A DNA stretch of 33,391 nucleotides from Egibacteraceae bacterium (lineage in GTDB: Bacteria; Actinomycetota; Nitriliruptoria; Euzebyales; Egibacteraceae): the NCBI GenBank assembly GCA_030446775.1, contig JAUJMQ010000012.1, positions 1 through 33,391 of the forward strand. The letters run 5' to 3'. The notes beneath the pieces were generated by a model. The model saw only the letters and a program-made list of their open reading frames with translations. It did not search any database and was not told the origin of the DNA. The translations under genes were made by a program, and so were the position numbers. Within the stretch, counting starts at the first letter, position 1. Every line of letters starts with the position of its first letter. Positions 32,716 through 33,391 of this stretch are shown here, piece by piece.

Positions 32716-33391
32716 CTCCGCAAGCCGCCAGCGCGCCGATGGGCTGCGGGCGGCCGAGCAGGAAGCCCTGGCCGAGCCGCACGTCGAGGCTGCGCAGGAT
32801 GCGCAGCTCGGCTTCGGTCTCGATGCCTTCGGCGATCAGGGTCGAGCCGGTCCGGGTCGCGAACGACTGCAGCCCGGCGACCAGCGCCTGGCGGGCGGGG
32901 TCGGCGTCGATCCCCATGACCCAGCCGCGGTCCAGCTTGACGAACGCCGGTTGCAGCGACAGGACGTGGGTCAGGCAGGCGTAGCCGGCGCCGGCGTCGT
33001 CGATGGACAGCTGCACGCCCGGCCCCAGGCGGTCCAGCGCCCGGGTGATCTCGCCGTAGTCGTGGACCGGGTCGTGCTCGGTGAGCTCCAGGACCAGGTC
33101 GCATCCGGCGCCGCTGAACTCGTGCTCGGCCCCCCCGGCGGCCAGGAATCCCGGTGACACGTTCACGCTGAGCCACGCGTCGCCGAGGCGGTCCGCCGCC
33201 GCGGCCACGGCCGCGGCCATCGTCGCCCCCTCGAGCTCGCCGCCCATGCCGACCTGGGCGGCCTCGGTGAAGCGGCGCTGCGGGTCGGCGCCGTCACCGA
33301 ACCGGGTGAGCGTCTCGGAGCCGACGGTCCTGCCGTGCCGCAGGTCGATGATCGGCTGGAAGACCGGCGTGAACTGGCCTCGGTCGAGCAT
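32705..33391 (-). CDS. EAL-domain cyclic-di-GMP phosphodiesterase (start outside window)
   Basis: 228 residues of an EAL domain reach the window edge; the in-frame ATG at 33391 is probably internal, so N-terminal sensory or GGDEF parts may exist beyond. Expected catalytic positions are present: Glu in SETLTRF (the E-x-L signature as ETL), Asn in LSVNVSPG, Glu in LELTEHD, the Asp pair in IDDAGAG, Lys in KLDRGWV, Glu in AEGIETEAEL and Gln in GQGFLLGRP. The DDFGTG loop is DDAGAG, a moderate change. Likely hydrolyses or senses c-di-GMP, a possible link to pilT-dependent motility nearby. Activity is not certain. Confidence 0.88.
   Translation of the reverse strand: MLDRGQFTPVFQPIIDLRHGRTVGSETLTRFGDGADPQRRFTEAAQVGMGGELEGATMAAAVAAAADRLGDAWLSVNVSPGFLAAGGAEHEFSGAGCDLVLELTEHDPVHDYGEITRALDRLGPGVQLSIDDAGAGYACLTHVLSLQPAFVKLDRGWVMGIDADPARQALVAGLQSFATRTGSTLIAEGIETEAELRILRSLDVRLGQGFLLGRPQPIGALAACGVSR

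Overview
The window is the replication-origin neighbourhood of a very GC-rich actinobacterium (Actinomycetota). The gene order is close to that of Mycobacterium and Streptomyces around dnaA. Reading from the rpmH/dnaA divide, the minus strand carries dnaA, dnaN, recF, dciA (DUF721), gyrB, a GerMN lipoprotein gene, gyrA, a DUF3566 membrane protein gene, tRNA-Ile(GAT), a DLW-39-like micro-ORF and tRNA-Ala(TGC). The plus strand carries rpmH, rnpA, yidD, yidC, jag/khpB, rsmG, parA and parB. Further out come ddl and an aminotransferase gene, a GNAT gene, cwlM, trxA, trxB, an anti-sigma/ECF-sigma/Ser-Thr-kinase operon, a NUDIX gene, pilT, pcnA, a DUF2795 gene and a partial EAL-domain gene. The lineage below phylum cannot be fixed from sequence alone. 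A deep-branching class such as Nitriliruptoria is a guess based on extreme GC, a lone pilT and the absence of murJ.

The left edge (1-370) is a mobile-element scar. It holds the last codons of an ISL3-type transposase, then the C-terminus of a large serine recombinase whose frame runs into the antisense of the 3' half of tRNA-Ala. This suggests an integrative element that used the tRNA gene as its attachment site and was later hit by the insertion sequence.

The replication block (about 1.1-12.3 kb) is nearly complete. Two intergenic regions could be the origin: dnaA-dnaN (313 bp, degenerate DnaA boxes) and dnaA-rpmH (612 bp, one perfect box beside a perfect 16-bp palindrome). Two parS sites lie at 15264-15279 and 16609-16624. 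The second is inside the first codons of parA, which supports a chromosomal ParABS system. RNase P protein, L34, YidD, YidC and Jag form the usual translation and membrane-insertion group.

The envelope and redox block (18.6-29.7 kb) contains Ddl, a CwlM-type amidase homologue lacking one zinc ligand, thioredoxin and thioredoxin reductase, and a sigM-like operon. In mycobacteria the gene next to sigM encodes MurJ fused to a pseudokinase. Here it encodes a stand-alone kinase with intact catalytic motifs, one membrane helix and an extracellular beta-rich domain.

Seven single-base losses, nearly all in or beside G/C runs, break gyrA (2), the kinase (2), the sigma factor (1) and the anti-sigma factor (2). 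Each gene is restored by adding one base per site, so sequencing or assembly error is the most likely explanation and I annotate these as genes, not as decayed genes. Other recurring features are TANNNT -10 elements (often TACACT) placed 7-9 nt before start codons without a Shine-Dalgarno sequence, and short in-place tandem duplications (33, 36, 21 and 59 bp) at gene ends. I did not find a clearly novel multi-gene system. The most distinctive elements are the kinase-sigma-anti-sigma operon, the GerMN gene inside the gyrase operon and the tRNA-Ala integration scar.
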